64,000 bases of DNA from Zavarzinella sp. (GTDB lineage Bacteria; Planctomycetota; Planctomycetia; Gemmatales; Gemmataceae): assembly GCA_041399155.1 (NCBI GenBank), contig JAWKTI010000003.1, forward strand, positions 774,563 to 838,562. Reading direction: 5' to 3'. The position numbers and the translations under genes are program-made. Below are positions 33,707-42,898 of this stretch, piece after piece. Under the pieces are notes generated by a model, which had not been told where the DNA came from, searched no databases, and was given only the letters and a program-made list of their open reading frames with translations. Positions within the stretch are counted from its first letter, which is position 1; every line of letters begins with the position of its first letter.

Positions 33707-34719
33707 ACGTCTTGATTACGGGTGGATACGGCTTCATCGGTGCGTGGATCATCAAAAATCTGCTGGCTGAAAATGCCCGGATCTGGGTTTTCGACCTGAA
33801 AGAAGACCCACGCCGCCTGCAATTGATTATGCCTGCAGATCAGGTGGGGCAGGTGCAGTTTATTGCGGGTGATGTCACTCGGCTGGACCAATTGCAGCAA
33901 GCCATTTCCAGCAACCAGATTACCCACCTGATTCATCTGGCGGGCCTACAGGTGCCGACCTGTCGGGCGAATCCGATTCTGGGTGCCACGGTCAATGTGG
34001 TGGGCACTTTGAACGTGCTGGAAGCAGTGCGTCTGGCGGGCGAACAGATTCAAGGTCTGGTCTATGCCAGTACCGCAGCCGTATTTGGCCCACCGGAACG
34101 GTATCCGCACGGAGTTTCACTGGCAGACGATGTGCAGTTGTATCCTGCCACCCACTATGGGCACTTTAAAGTATGTAATGAAGGGAATGCCGCAGTCTAC
34201 TTTCAGGATTTCGGTGTCCGCAGCGTGGGGCTGCGCCCATGGACGGTTTATGGTGTGGGGCGAGATCTGGGGATGACCAGCGAGCCCACGAAAGCCATCA
34301 AATCAGTGGCAATCGGCCAGCCATACCACATCAGTTACGGTGGGATTCAGGATTTACAATTTGTGGATGATGTCGCCAAAGCTTTTGTCCTGAGCTTAAA
34401 AAAATCATTCCCTGGCGCGAAATCGTACAACCTGCGTGGAGATGTCGTCGACATCCAGACATTCCACAAAGCCCTCTGTTCGGTGGATGCAAGTGCTGAA
34501 AAATTAGTCACTTATGGCGATAAGCAACTGACCATTGCCTACGATCTGGACGATACTGCTTGGCAGCGGGATATTGGTCCACTGCCCAAAACGTCACTCG
34601 AAAGTGGGATCGCACAGACCTTGCAGGCATTCCGCCAGTTGCACCAGCAGGGCCGACTGGATACCAGTGATTTACAGCCCGTTGTTGCCAATCCGGTGGC
34701 ACTACCAGATGCACCGTAA
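33703..34719 (+). CDS. NAD-dependent epimerase/dehydratase (extended SDR)
   Basis: A 338-residue nucleotide-sugar epimerase-type protein. The NAD-binding motif is TGGYGFIG at the N-terminus, and the catalytic pair is Tyr and Lys in THYGHFK (YxxxK), with an upstream VYASTAAVFG giving the Ser/Thr. The substrate cannot be told. Its ATG shares bases with the gyrA TGA (ATGA), so it is translationally coupled to gyrA, an unusual partner for a housekeeping topoisomerase. Confidence 0.87.
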   Translation: MNVLITGGYGFIGAWIIKNLLAENARIWVFDLKEDPRRLQLIMPADQVGQVQFIAGDVTRLDQLQQAISSNQITHLIHLAGLQVPTCRANPILGATVNVVGTLNVLEAVRLAGEQIQGLVYASTAAVFGPPERYPHGVSLADDVQLYPATHYGHFKVCNEGNAAVYFQDFGVRSVGLRPWTVYGVGRDLGMTSEPTKAIKSVAIGQPYHISYGGIQDLQFVDDVAKAFVLSLKKSFPGAKSYNLRGDVVDIQTFHKALCSVDASAEKLVTYGDKQLTIAYDLDDTAWQRDIGPLPKTSLESGIAQTLQAFRQLHQQGRLDTSDLQPVVANPVALPDAP

Positions 34720-34873
34720 CGAAATCTGATACTCAGAGCAAATTTTTTCTGCCACATCTGAATCAATTTTCTGATCGGCTTTCAGATCGCGTCTTTGCAC
34801 CCCTTCCCTGTACTACACTTCTGAAGCAGAATCATTGAAATTGGTGGCAACAGGAATATGCCACGATGGGACC

Positions 34874-36565
34874 ATGAAAGCACAATTGTTTCTTGTACAA
34901 GGCGAAGCACACCCACCCGTGCTGACAGTCAATCCGGGTGATGTGATTACCATCGGTCGCAGCCGAGAGTGCAGTGTTGTGATTCGTGCAGACGATCTGA
35001 TCTCCCGCTTACATGCCCGCGTGTACTTTGAAGGTGAAAACTGGTATATCCGCGACCTTGGCCTGAATGGCACCCGTATCGATAATGTTCGTATTAAGGA
35101 ATGTGTCCAGTTATATCATGGCGATGAAATCGGTCTGGGGGCGGCTACTTTTCGCTTCGCACTGGATCAACCGGACGATCCGCCAAGCATCGATAATCTG
35201 TCCCATATCGATTCCAGTATCACCCATTCGGCGATCTCGCAAAGCACATCAATGAACACGGTGATGCTGAGTCATACCGATCTCAACAGCGTCCACCAGT
35301 TGCTGGTGACTGCTCTGGAAACCAACAATGTCGAAACGGTGGTGCGGCAGGCCCTGCAGACACTGCACTATCACACCAAAGCATATGCGGTGGGCCTGTA
35401 CAACCTGAATCAGCATCTGCCGCTGGCCAAATTTCTCTGGCCGCAGACAGCAACTATTGATGAATCACTCAGTAGGCAGTTATGCCGCCGGGTTGCACGC
35501 GAACAACGCACCGTATTATCCAGCGATGATACAGGCGTTACGATGGCTGGCTCTGATCTGCTGAATACCACCCGCATTCAGGATGCTGTCTGTATCCCGC
35601 TGAAATCGAACCGGGAATCACATGAAGCGATCCACCTGTATTCCATGGAGGCCTCTTTCAGCGACGATGACATTCGTTTTGCCGAAATCATTGCCCAGCA
35701 CCTCGGCATGATTCTGCAGCAGATGCGTGGGCAAAAATCGCTGGCAGCCGAAGTCATGCGTCTGAAAAGTGGGGGCGGTTTTCGGGACGAATTTTTAGGA
35801 AACAGTCCCAAAGTAATTGAACTCCGGCAGCAAATTCAGAAATTCAGCAAAAACAGCAAACCGGTGCTGGTGCGTGGACAGACAGGATCGGGGCACGAAG
35901 CAGCTGCCCTGGATATCCACCGCAAAAGCAATCGTTTTGACATGCCATTCATGGTATTACGCACCAAAGTGACCCCACAGGAATTGCTGGCTACCGAATT
36001 AATGGGCTACTATCGAGAGGCCATTTCTGGTGCCCAGAACGACCACCCAGGGATGCTGTCGCAGGCAGATGAAGGGACAGTATTTATCGAAGATATCTGC
36101 GATCTGCCCGCCGACCTGCAGGTGCGGGTGCTGGAATTTATGAAAACCGGCAGATTTCGACCTTTCGGTGCTTTTCTGGATCATTTTTCTGATGTGCGTC
36201 TGATGGTTGGCCTCAGTGTGCCAGTGGATGAAGCGATTAACAAAATGGGTGTCCTGCCGGAAATCATTCATGCGCTGGAGCGGCAGCAGTTATTGCTGCC
36301 CACGCTCCAGGAGCGATCGGACGATATCTCAATGCTGGTGCAGTTGGAACTCGATCGATTTGCCAATGATACGAATCAGGATTGCTACATTACCCCCGAT
36401 GCCCTGGACCAGTTGCATCAGATGAGCTGGCCTGGAAATATTCACGAACTGATGGCCAAAGTCAAAGCACTGGCGGTGCTGGCAGAAGATGGAGAGATCA
36501 ATCAGGAGCTGATTGTGAAAATGCTTCAGCCTGGCCTGGCAGAAACTCCATCCCACGTGGGCTGA
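34874..36565 (+). CDS. FHA-GAF protein with degenerate sigma-54-activator AAA+ domain
   Basis: From ATG at 34874 about 563 residues; a TTG at 34835 is possible. Residues 1-100 are a forkhead-associated domain (TIGRSRECSVVIRADDLISR, NGTRID) that binds phosphothreonine; about 150-310 is GAF-like; about 318-550 resembles the AAA+ domain of sigma-54 activators. That domain is broken: the Walker A reads GQTGSGHEAA with His in place of the Lys; the Walker B reads GTVFIEDI instead of LDE; and the GAFTGA loop is replaced by REAISGA. No C-terminal DNA-binding HTH follows. It is probably a phospho-signal adaptor without ATPase or sigma-54 contact. Confidence 0.8.
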   Translation: MKAQLFLVQGEAHPPVLTVNPGDVITIGRSRECSVVIRADDLISRLHARVYFEGENWYIRDLGLNGTRIDNVRIKECVQLYHGDEIGLGAATFRFALDQPDDPPSIDNLSHIDSSITHSAISQSTSMNTVMLSHTDLNSVHQLLVTALETNNVETVVRQALQTLHYHTKAYAVGLYNLNQHLPLAKFLWPQTATIDESLSRQLCRRVAREQRTVLSSDDTGVTMAGSDLLNTTRIQDAVCIPLKSNRESHEAIHLYSMEASFSDDDIRFAEIIAQHLGMILQQMRGQKSLAAEVMRLKSGGGFRDEFLGNSPKVIELRQQIQKFSKNSKPVLVRGQTGSGHEAAALDIHRKSNRFDMPFMVLRTKVTPQELLATELMGYYREAISGAQNDHPGMLSQADEGTVFIEDICDLPADLQVRVLEFMKTGRFRPFGAFLDHFSDVRLMVGLSVPVDEAINKMGVLPEIIHALERQQLLLPTLQERSDDISMLVQLELDRFANDTNQDCYITPDALDQLHQMSWPGNIHELMAKVKALAVLAEDGEINQELIVKMLQPGLAETPSHVG

Positions 36566-36609
36566 AAACAGTGCTTGAAAGGCTTATTCGTTTGTGGTGT
36601 TTCCCAAGT

Positions 36610-36656
36610 CCTGGGGCGTTGCCCCAGGCTGGGACTGTTTCGGGCCTCCGGCCCTG
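36610..36656. repeat. Two GC-rich hairpins between convergent genes
   Basis: CCTGGGGC-gtt-GCCCCAGG (36610-36628) and GGGCC-tcc-GGCCC (36642-36654) lie between the FHA gene and the minus-strand lipoprotein gene. They could end transcription from both sides, but neither is followed by a T-run; hairpins of this wording are also frequent as dispersed repeats in planctomycete genomes (from memory). Confidence 0.5.
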
Positions 36657-36714
36657 AGAATTGGTGGCAGGAAACTCCTTGAAGATGATTTCACAAGTCT
36701 GAGACGACGATGCA

Positions 36715-37107
36715 TCAGTTGATGTTAATTGTGGCGGGTTCGCCCGATTTGATCGTCACCTGGTTTTCTTTCTTGGGATCGTGATATTTTACTGGAATCA
36801 CTTTGAAGGCTTCTGCAGCTTTTTGTGCAGAAAGTTCTTTTGTCACGGGGGCCTTTTCGAAATAGACGATAAAATCGCCGGGAATAACCTTGATGGTGAA
36901 CTTGCCATCTTCACCCAGGTTAAATTTCGCGGGGTGGCCTTCACCAAGCGGATTCAGCCACAAAGTAACATTTTTCACAGGACTGCCACCCATCATCACG
37001 GTGCCGGTGATTTCGGTTTCACCTTTCAGCATTTCGGGAGTGTCACTACAACCAACCGCAAATAGCATCGCGGTGCAAACAACAGTAGTCAGTACGCTTC
37101 TCATCAA
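36715..37107 (-). CDS. Transthyretin-like lipoprotein downstream of a DUF1559 gene
   Basis: A 130-residue lipoprotein with lipobox FAVGC at about residue 20, followed by a small beta-sandwich of the carboxypeptidase-regulatory/transthyretin type (EITGTVMMGGSPVKNVTLWL, DGKFTIKVIPGDFIVYFEKA). Planctomycetes commonly have such a gene just after a DUF1559 gene, as here (104-base gap, same strand), so the two may work together on the cell surface. The role is not established. Confidence 0.75.
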   Translation of the reverse strand: MMRSVLTTVVCTAMLFAVGCSDTPEMLKGETEITGTVMMGGSPVKNVTLWLNPLGEGHPAKFNLGEDGKFTIKVIPGDFIVYFEKAPVTKELSAQKAAEAFKVIPVKYHDPKKENQVTIKSGEPATININ

Positions 37108-37211
37108 AAATTCCTCTTTGTTCGTAATTCAATGCAAAAAGCCGATGCACTTACGTACAACGGCTTCCATGGTAACTTCAATTCAATTGTGGATTCAAAT
37201 ACAACGAAACA

Positions 37212-38342
37212 TTAATCCAAGGTAAAGGTTTGACCATCGGAAGCTGCAACAGCCCACTTCAGAGTAATACCGTCGATGCTGTCGCGGATGAAGCGAACCG
37301 AACCATCACCCATACATGCCATCACACCACCGGTGTGGTAGCCGAAAGGTTCATCGTTCGGACCGCAATTGTTCACGGACCAGCGGCATTCTGGAGGACC
37401 ACCGATTGGGGTGGCGTAGTTGTTGAACTTAGCAATACGGCTGCCGGTTGAGCTACTGGGGCCAGAGTAACCGTTGCCCACTGCGTCGGGGTCTGCCCAG
37501 GCAAACACGCGACGGCCACCAGTTGCACCACCGGACCAGAGTACATCGTTGGCGGCGTTAGGGATAACGGGGCTGCTGCGAGTAGAAACCTGGCCAAACG
37601 TGCCTACGCTGGGGTGTGCACGAGAGGCATCTTCCACGAACAGAATGGTGTTACTGCTACCATCGGTGACACCCGAAATGCTTCGGCTACCGCAGGTCAG
37701 CATCCCATCAAACTTCATCGTTGGGTCAGCACTGTTACGCATCCGATAGGTTGCAGACGCTGGGTTGGTGTCAATGTCAGTTGCAACAATGGTCATGTAG
37801 TCCAGCGAACCGAGGTTGGTCACCGGGTCTCGAGCATTGATACCCAGAGGAGAACTGGGGCAAATGAAGGTTTTAATCTTCGATTGTGCGGCAATCCAAC
37901 CATTGGGTGCTGCGGGGTCGTTGTAAGCTCGGCCCATCGAGTTACGATCAAGCAGTGCTGCGGGAACTGCGTCCGATGCACCATCCAGGTTGGCATCGTA
38001 CACGGTCACAGGACTGGTCACATCGAACAAACGGTAAACGTTTTCCTGTTCGATGTATGGCAGCAGCCAAACAAAGGTGGAGTGAGCATGGTAACGGGTG
38101 GTGTTCGAACCGGTCGATTCGCACTGACCGGAAGAAGGCATCACACCATAGCTGCTTTCGTAGTTGTGCACTGCAACACCGAGTTGTTTCAAGTTATTGC
38201 TGCAGGTGCTGCGGTTGGCTGCTTCGCGTACTTTCTGTACTGCGGGAAGAAGCAGACCAATCAGGATGGCGATAATGGCAATCACCACCAACAGTTCGAT
38301 CAAGGTAAAACCCTTGCGAACCTGGAAAAAACTCTTCGACAT
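37212..38342 (-). CDS. DUF1559 protein with type IV prepilin-like N-terminus
   Basis: A 376-residue member of the large planctomycete DUF1559 family. The N-terminus has a prepilin signal (KGFTLIELLVVIAIIAILIG) with cleavage expected after the Gly and a Glu at +5. The continuing helix (LLLPAVQKVREAANRSTCSN) and the C-terminal block GDGSVRFIRDSIDGITLKWA are typical. It should be processed by a prepilin peptidase and become a pseudopilin-like or surface protein. No pilus genes are nearby, although a secretin gene is at 57058. Confidence 0.9.
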   Translation of the reverse strand: MSKSFFQVRKGFTLIELLVVIAIIAILIGLLLPAVQKVREAANRSTCSNNLKQLGVAVHNYESSYGVMPSSGQCESTGSNTTRYHAHSTFVWLLPYIEQENVYRLFDVTSPVTVYDANLDGASDAVPAALLDRNSMGRAYNDPAAPNGWIAAQSKIKTFICPSSPLGINARDPVTNLGSLDYMTIVATDIDTNPASATYRMRNSADPTMKFDGMLTCGSRSISGVTDGSSNTILFVEDASRAHPSVGTFGQVSTRSSPVIPNAANDVLWSGGATGGRRVFAWADPDAVGNGYSGPSSSTGSRIAKFNNYATPIGGPPECRWSVNNCGPNDEPFGYHTGGVMACMGDGSVRFIRDSIDGITLKWAVAASDGQTFTLD

Positions 38343-38477
38343 ACAAATCCTTAAAAAGTGTTAAAAAAGTCCCGGAATATCTTCCGATGGGACAAATTTA
38401 GGAGCAAAAATGAGAGATGAAGTGAAGATTTGATGTAGTTTCAATGAAGATTAAAAATTTGCTTGCACAGTAAGCAA

Positions 38478-39803
38478 TTAGATGTTCTTTCCTGTTCCGA
38501 TACCCAGATAAACCACTCTTTTCTGTGCCATTTCCGTGGGGTCAAAGATGTTACGCCCATCAATAATAATGGGTTCACACAATCCTTGCAGAATTTTCGC
38601 AGTTTCTGCTTTTACATAACATTCCCACTCGGTGACAATGATTAACGCATTGGCCCCCGTGGTGGTATCGTAGGGGTCTTTTCCGTAATACAGTGTATCA
38701 CCGTAAATCTCCCGAATGTTGGGCATTGCTTCCGGATCGTGCACACGCACAATGCTGCCTGCTGCCAGCAACGCATCAATTAACGTGCGGGCTGGTGCCT
38801 CCCGAATATCATCGGTTTTTGGCTTGAATGCCAGCCCCCAGATCGCAAAGGATTTCCCAGCAAGTTGCGAATCAAACACTTGTTTGACTTTATGAAAAAG
38901 TCGCTCTTTCTGGCGATCGTTGACTTCATCTACCGCTTTACACAACTGCATCGGCACATGGTTGCGTTCGCCAATACCAATTAATGCAATCACATCTTTT
39001 GGAAAACAGGACCCACCATAGCCTGGGCCGGGCTTCAAAAACTGAAAGCCGATCCGGATATCGTAGCCAATTCCCTGCCGCACCTGATGGATGTCGGCCC
39101 CCACGGAGTCGCACAGATTGGCAATTTCATTAATAAAGCTGATTTTGGTGGCGAGCATCGCGTTGGCAGCATATTTGGTCATCTCTGCGCTTTCGGGCGA
39201 CATCACCAGAAATGGGCGGGCTTCGTTCACAAATGGCTGGTACAATTCCCGCAGCAACATCGCATCTTCGGGATTACGCACCCCCACCACTACGCGGTCT
39301 GGCACCTGGAAATCGGGAATTGCCGCACCCTCTTTGAGGAATTCGGGGTTATTTGCCACCACGAGGTGGGAGCACCCTCTTTCCTGCAACAGTTTTTCCA
39401 CCTGAGCGTTGGTACCAATCGGTACGGTGCTTTTCAACACCAAAACAATTTTATGATTGTACGATTTATTGATTGTCAGATCGACAATTTCATTCACCAC
39501 GGCCCACAGTGCGGTCAGATCGGGCAGGCCATCGGCACCTTCGGGAGTGCCCACACCGATGAAGATACAGTGCACGTCCGTTAAGCCATCGGCCATCTTT
39601 GTCGTGAAGATCAGGCGACCGTTGGCGTGATTCTGCTGCACCAGTTCCAGCAGACCTGGTTCGAAGATGGGGATTTCACCACGGTTGAGAGTAGCTATTT
39701 TGTGGGCATCGCGATCAATGCCCACCACATTGTTGCCGCTTTCTGCAAAACAGGCTGCGGTAACCAGACCCACATAGCCAGTACCAACCACTGCAATGTT
39801 CAC
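38478..39803 (-). CDS. ugd: UDP-glucose 6-dehydrogenase
   Basis: Oxidises UDP-glucose to UDP-glucuronate with two NAD+, feeding capsule or LPS sugars. The N-terminus has the Rossmann motif VGTGYVG, the catalytic Cys is in PGYGGSCFPKDV, and the C-terminal domain has WGLAFKPKTDDIREAPA. Length is normal. The start is taken at GTG 39803 (MNIAVVGTGYVG), which has GGGAG six bases upstream; the frame is open to TTG at 39809. It fits the envelope theme of the window together with the Wza-like protein. Confidence 0.93.
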   Translation of the reverse strand: MNIAVVGTGYVGLVTAACFAESGNNVVGIDRDAHKIATLNRGEIPIFEPGLLELVQQNHANGRLIFTTKMADGLTDVHCIFIGVGTPEGADGLPDLTALWAVVNEIVDLTINKSYNHKIVLVLKSTVPIGTNAQVEKLLQERGCSHLVVANNPEFLKEGAAIPDFQVPDRVVVGVRNPEDAMLLRELYQPFVNEARPFLVMSPESAEMTKYAANAMLATKISFINEIANLCDSVGADIHQVRQGIGYDIRIGFQFLKPGPGYGGSCFPKDVIALIGIGERNHVPMQLCKAVDEVNDRQKERLFHKVKQVFDSQLAGKSFAIWGLAFKPKTDDIREAPARTLIDALLAAGSIVRVHDPEAMPNIREIYGDTLYYGKDPYDTTTGANALIIVTEWECYVKAETAKILQGLCEPIIIDGRNIFDPTEMAQKRVVYLGIGTGKNI

Positions 39804-39977
39804 GCACAACTCCCTTTCATGTGATCTGCATACTATAGGTAATGTGGTTGAATTCGACAGATGAAGACAAATCGCAGATGCCCAATTATGAAGTCCATCT
39901 CATTATTTGCATTCTTCAAAGTGCACCAGTAAGTCCCATTGTCTGGATCAAAAGATCATGTGCAAATTATTGACTGA

Positions 39978-40862
39978 TCACTTCTTATCTGGAATGCGGC
40001 GAAAATTTAACAGCACTTTGCCATCCCTGCCAAAGAACCGCAATTCGGTATCCGAAATTTCAAACGGACTGATTTCAGTGAACTTCGCCTTGCCCGGTTC
40101 CTGCTGAGAGTGGGTCAACAGGTACGGCAACTGTCCTGCGTCAAGATCATCGATGGTCATTCGCTTGAACTCGCTGCCATTGAAGCTGATTACAATGAGG
40201 CGATCGGTAAACTTCCAGGAGGCAACGCGTTTGATGTCGCTGCCGGGACTGGGGATCGCTTCCCACGTGCCTTGAAGTTGTTGCAGAATTGCACGTTCTT
40301 TATTCGACAAGTCCGGGTGGATGTAGCGTTGCAATTGAAAGTAGGCAATGGCGTCTGAATTTCTTTCGAATGTAGTAGGATAAGCCTCCCCAGGTGGGGC
40401 GATTGCAATATTCAGTCGATCCCCATCTACCTGAAAAATCCCTTTGCTGATTGGGTCTTCCCGAAACCGCAACTGTAGCTTGTTCGGTGTCGAAGCGGTA
40501 TCGATCATAAAATCATGGGTATTCAGGATGCGACCAAACTGACGGATCTCCAGCTTCCCTTCCGTGAACAACCAGAATGATGCGGGCTGATTAATTTTAT
40601 TCCTGCCTTCGAAGGCACTGATCACCCGCCAATTGCCGATAAGTTGCTGCATCATCATGGGATCGTTGTTCATCCCAGGGAAAAATCGATGGGCCTTGTC
40701 TGTAACAGGTTTGCCAGACGTATTTGATGCGGATTGGACCGATCCGGACAATGCCGGACTCACCGTGCGATTCGATTCTGTATTACCGCCATTGTTATCC
40801 CCACAGGCGGTGAGGAAAACAACAAGCGAATAGCACAGTAATAAACAGATTGTCTTTGACAC
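39978..40862 (-). CDS. TIGR03067-domain lipoprotein, paralogue 1 (two domains)
   Basis: A 294-residue lipoprotein (lipobox LTAC). The first TIGR03067-type domain starts after FFPGMNNDPMMMQQLIGNWR and the second at LQQLQGTWEAIPSPGSDIKR; each is a small beta-barrel with a TFxxxLxIxxx pattern and lipocalin-like appearance. It is closest to paralogue 3 at 41901, sharing the phrases RYxHP, IPxPGSDIKR and TEIxxFEISDxELRFFGRDG. It sits just after the J-protein gene on the same strand. Function unknown. Confidence 0.8.
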   Translation of the reverse strand: MSKTICLLLCYSLVVFLTACGDNNGGNTESNRTVSPALSGSVQSASNTSGKPVTDKAHRFFPGMNNDPMMMQQLIGNWRVISAFEGRNKINQPASFWLFTEGKLEIRQFGRILNTHDFMIDTASTPNKLQLRFREDPISKGIFQVDGDRLNIAIAPPGEAYPTTFERNSDAIAYFQLQRYIHPDLSNKERAILQQLQGTWEAIPSPGSDIKRVASWKFTDRLIVISFNGSEFKRMTIDDLDAGQLPYLLTHSQQEPGKAKFTEISPFEISDTELRFFGRDGKVLLNFRRIPDKK

Positions 40863-40883
40863 GTTGGCTGCCTGCCTGAAAGT

Positions 40884-41273
40884 TCAAACTCTCATGCAGT
40901 TTAGAGAATATGCGTCAGATTGAATAGGCCGGTTATCGTTTTCGGACGGGCCTGATTGTCTGCGACCTCCACCAGTAAACGCACCGAATAGTTCATTGAC
41001 AAGATCGTTGAATGCAGAGCCACCTCCGCCCCCAAAGCCCCCACTGTTCTGCAGCCCTTCGTGGCCGTACTGATCGTAGATGGCACGCTTGTGTTCATCG
41101 AGCAGCACTTCGCAGGCTTCGCCCACTTCTTTGAACATTGCTTCGGCTTCCGGATTGCCCACGTTGCGGTCCGGGTGGTATTTGCGGGCCAGCTTGCGGT
41201 AGGCCTTTTCAATATCATCCTTCGTCGCGTCGCGGGATAGCTCCAGCACTTCATAATAATCGCGTTTCGACAT
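40884..41273 (-). CDS. Truncated DnaJ-type J-domain protein
   Basis: The 129-residue product has a complete J-domain (MSKRDYYEVLELSRDATKDD; catalytic HPD at residues 33-35 in YHPDRN) and a Gly/Phe-rich linker (GGFGGGGGSAFNDLVNELFG), then a short tail (SGPSENDNRPIQSDAYSLNC) and stop. Zinc-finger and substrate-binding domains of DnaJ are absent; adjoining frames do not encode them. The HPD should allow stimulation of a DnaK, so it may be a small co-chaperone, or the remnant of dnaJ. It is between two TIGR03067 lipoprotein genes, 20 bases before paralogue 1. Confidence 0.75.
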   Translation of the reverse strand: MSKRDYYEVLELSRDATKDDIEKAYRKLARKYHPDRNVGNPEAEAMFKEVGEACEVLLDEHKRAIYDQYGHEGLQNSGGFGGGGGSAFNDLVNELFGAFTGGGRRQSGPSENDNRPIQSDAYSLNCMRV

Positions 41274-41325
41274 TCAACCTCACTCTCTGGCCAATTCCGG
41301 GAACTTACAATTCAAAGTTCGTTAT

Positions 41326-41868
41326 TCATTCTTCAACTTTTTTAAAATCGATCACTGCACTATCCCCATCTTGCACAATAAATTTTTTGGGGCGGATATT
41401 CGGATCACCAGTGTAAGTAAGAATCAAAATGTTATCTTGCAACTGAAAAATATACTTTCGAATTGGATCGCCCACTACGCGCAAATCGAGTTTGTGAGGT
41501 ATTGCTCTCGTATCAATTGCGAAATCTCCAGTTAAATCACCAAAACGTTCCTCTTTAATAGTAAACTGATTGTTATTGATAATCATATATCCGAGTCCAG
41601 GTGGTTCATCACTTCGGTCCAATGTCGTCAATCGGACTACTTTCCACTTGCCTTGTAGCTTCTTTAACATTTCAGGATCATTATTCATCCCTGGTGTAAA
41701 TGGCTGTAATGTCTTTGAGCTACTGCTTGTTGAAATTCCACTACTCGATTTGGAGACAGAAAGCCTTCCAGTGCTGGTTGCAGCAGAACCGGAAACATTC
41801 TCATTCTCATCACATGCTGTGATAAACAGAAACATCGAGCCAGCAATCAGAGAAGGAACTATCTTCAT
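41326..41868 (-). CDS. TIGR03067-domain lipoprotein, paralogue 2 (one domain)
   Basis: 180 residues with lipobox FITAC. After a Ser-rich linker comes one TIGR03067-like domain starting FTPGMNNDPEMLKKLQGKWK; the second domain of paralogues 1 and 3 is missing. The shared FxPGMNNDP phrase shows common descent. The gene is 33 bases after paralogue 3 and 52 before the J-protein, all on one strand. Confidence 0.75.
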   Translation of the reverse strand: MKIVPSLIAGSMFLFITACDENENVSGSAATSTGRLSVSKSSSGISTSSSSKTLQPFTPGMNNDPEMLKKLQGKWKVVRLTTLDRSDEPPGLGYMIINNNQFTIKEERFGDLTGDFAIDTRAIPHKLDLRVVGDPIRKYIFQLQDNILILTYTGDPNIRPKKFIVQDGDSAVIDFKKVEE

Positions 41869-41900
41869 GGGAAATCCTGTTCAATGAAGGACGGTTGGGG

Positions 41901-42773
41901 TTAATTTTTGTCAGCAATACGTTTAAAATTCAAGACAACTTTGCCTTCTCTGCCAAAAAATCGCAGTTCCGAATCGCTAACTTCGAAAGCCATTATCTCA
42001 GTAAAGTTACTACCGAAACGGTTTTCTTTCGTAGTGGTCAGCAGATTATACCGGCTATCCAGATCATCGATGGTCATTTTTTCGATAAGCTTGCCGTCAT
42101 AGTTCAGCACCACCTGACGATCAGAAAATGTCCAGGTAACTTGTCTTTTGATATCGCTACCTGGGGCAGGAATTGCCTGCCAGGCACCCTGTAGTTTTTT
42201 TAGCACTTCTTTGTCTTTATCCGACCACATTGGGTGTGAGTACCGCTTCAATTCAACGTAAGCTCCTGAGGCAGAATGTATATTCAAAGCAGTGGGATAA
42301 TCATGATCTGGTGGCGAAATCGCCATCTTCAAATCGTCCACTTCGAGTTGAAAAATACTTTTACTGATAGGTTCTGTGCGATACCGTAGTTCCATCTTGT
42401 AGGGAGCAGAAGTGGTATCGATAGCGATATCATGCTTATTAATTGAATGCCCAAACATGGTAATATCCAGCTTACTTTCGGAAAATTCCCAGAATGAAGC
42501 AGGCTGATTAACCTTCGTTTTGCCTTCGTAGGCAGATTCAAGGATCCATTTCCCTTGTAATTTCATCAGCACCGCAGGATCGTTATTCATCCCTGCGCTA
42601 AATGGGTAGACTGTGTTATCGGGTCGCTGTTTCGGTGGTATTGGCTTCCCGGAGCTATCGACACTCATAAACATGGTGCCACTGCTGCCTGACCCGGATG
42701 GGTTTTTCTGCTTGTCGCAAGCTGATAACAGTACAATTGACGACAGGCAAATGATGGGAATTATCTTCTTCAT
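41901..42773 (-). CDS. TIGR03067-domain lipoprotein, paralogue 3 (two domains)
   Basis: From ATG at 42773 (MKKIIPIICLSSIVLLSACD), 290 residues; an upstream start at 42842 would add 23 residues before the signal and is unlikely. Lipobox LSAC, then FSAGMNNDPAVLMKLQGKWI opening domain 1 and LKKLQGAWQAIPAPGSDIKR opening domain 2. It is the closest relative of paralogue 1. Four genes (paralogue 3, paralogue 2, J-protein, paralogue 1) run in the same direction with short gaps, downstream of the chaperonin genes. Confidence 0.78.
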   Translation of the reverse strand: MKKIIPIICLSSIVLLSACDKQKNPSGSGSSGTMFMSVDSSGKPIPPKQRPDNTVYPFSAGMNNDPAVLMKLQGKWILESAYEGKTKVNQPASFWEFSESKLDITMFGHSINKHDIAIDTTSAPYKMELRYRTEPISKSIFQLEVDDLKMAISPPDHDYPTALNIHSASGAYVELKRYSHPMWSDKDKEVLKKLQGAWQAIPAPGSDIKRQVTWTFSDRQVVLNYDGKLIEKMTIDDLDSRYNLLTTTKENRFGSNFTEIMAFEVSDSELRFFGREGKVVLNFKRIADKN

Positions 42774-42898
42774 ATAGATGCCCGGGTAGTAAATTGTGAC
42801 TCGCTCGCTGTTCAGAATGGAATTAATTGTATTAACGTACAAAAAGCGTCAGATGAGGTGGGCACTCATTGACGCCTTTCAATTACCAGGAAAATCAA

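Noticed and set aside
36610..36656. Strong intrinsic terminator
   Set aside because: The stems are good but no T-run follows on either strand, so I listed them only as repeats.
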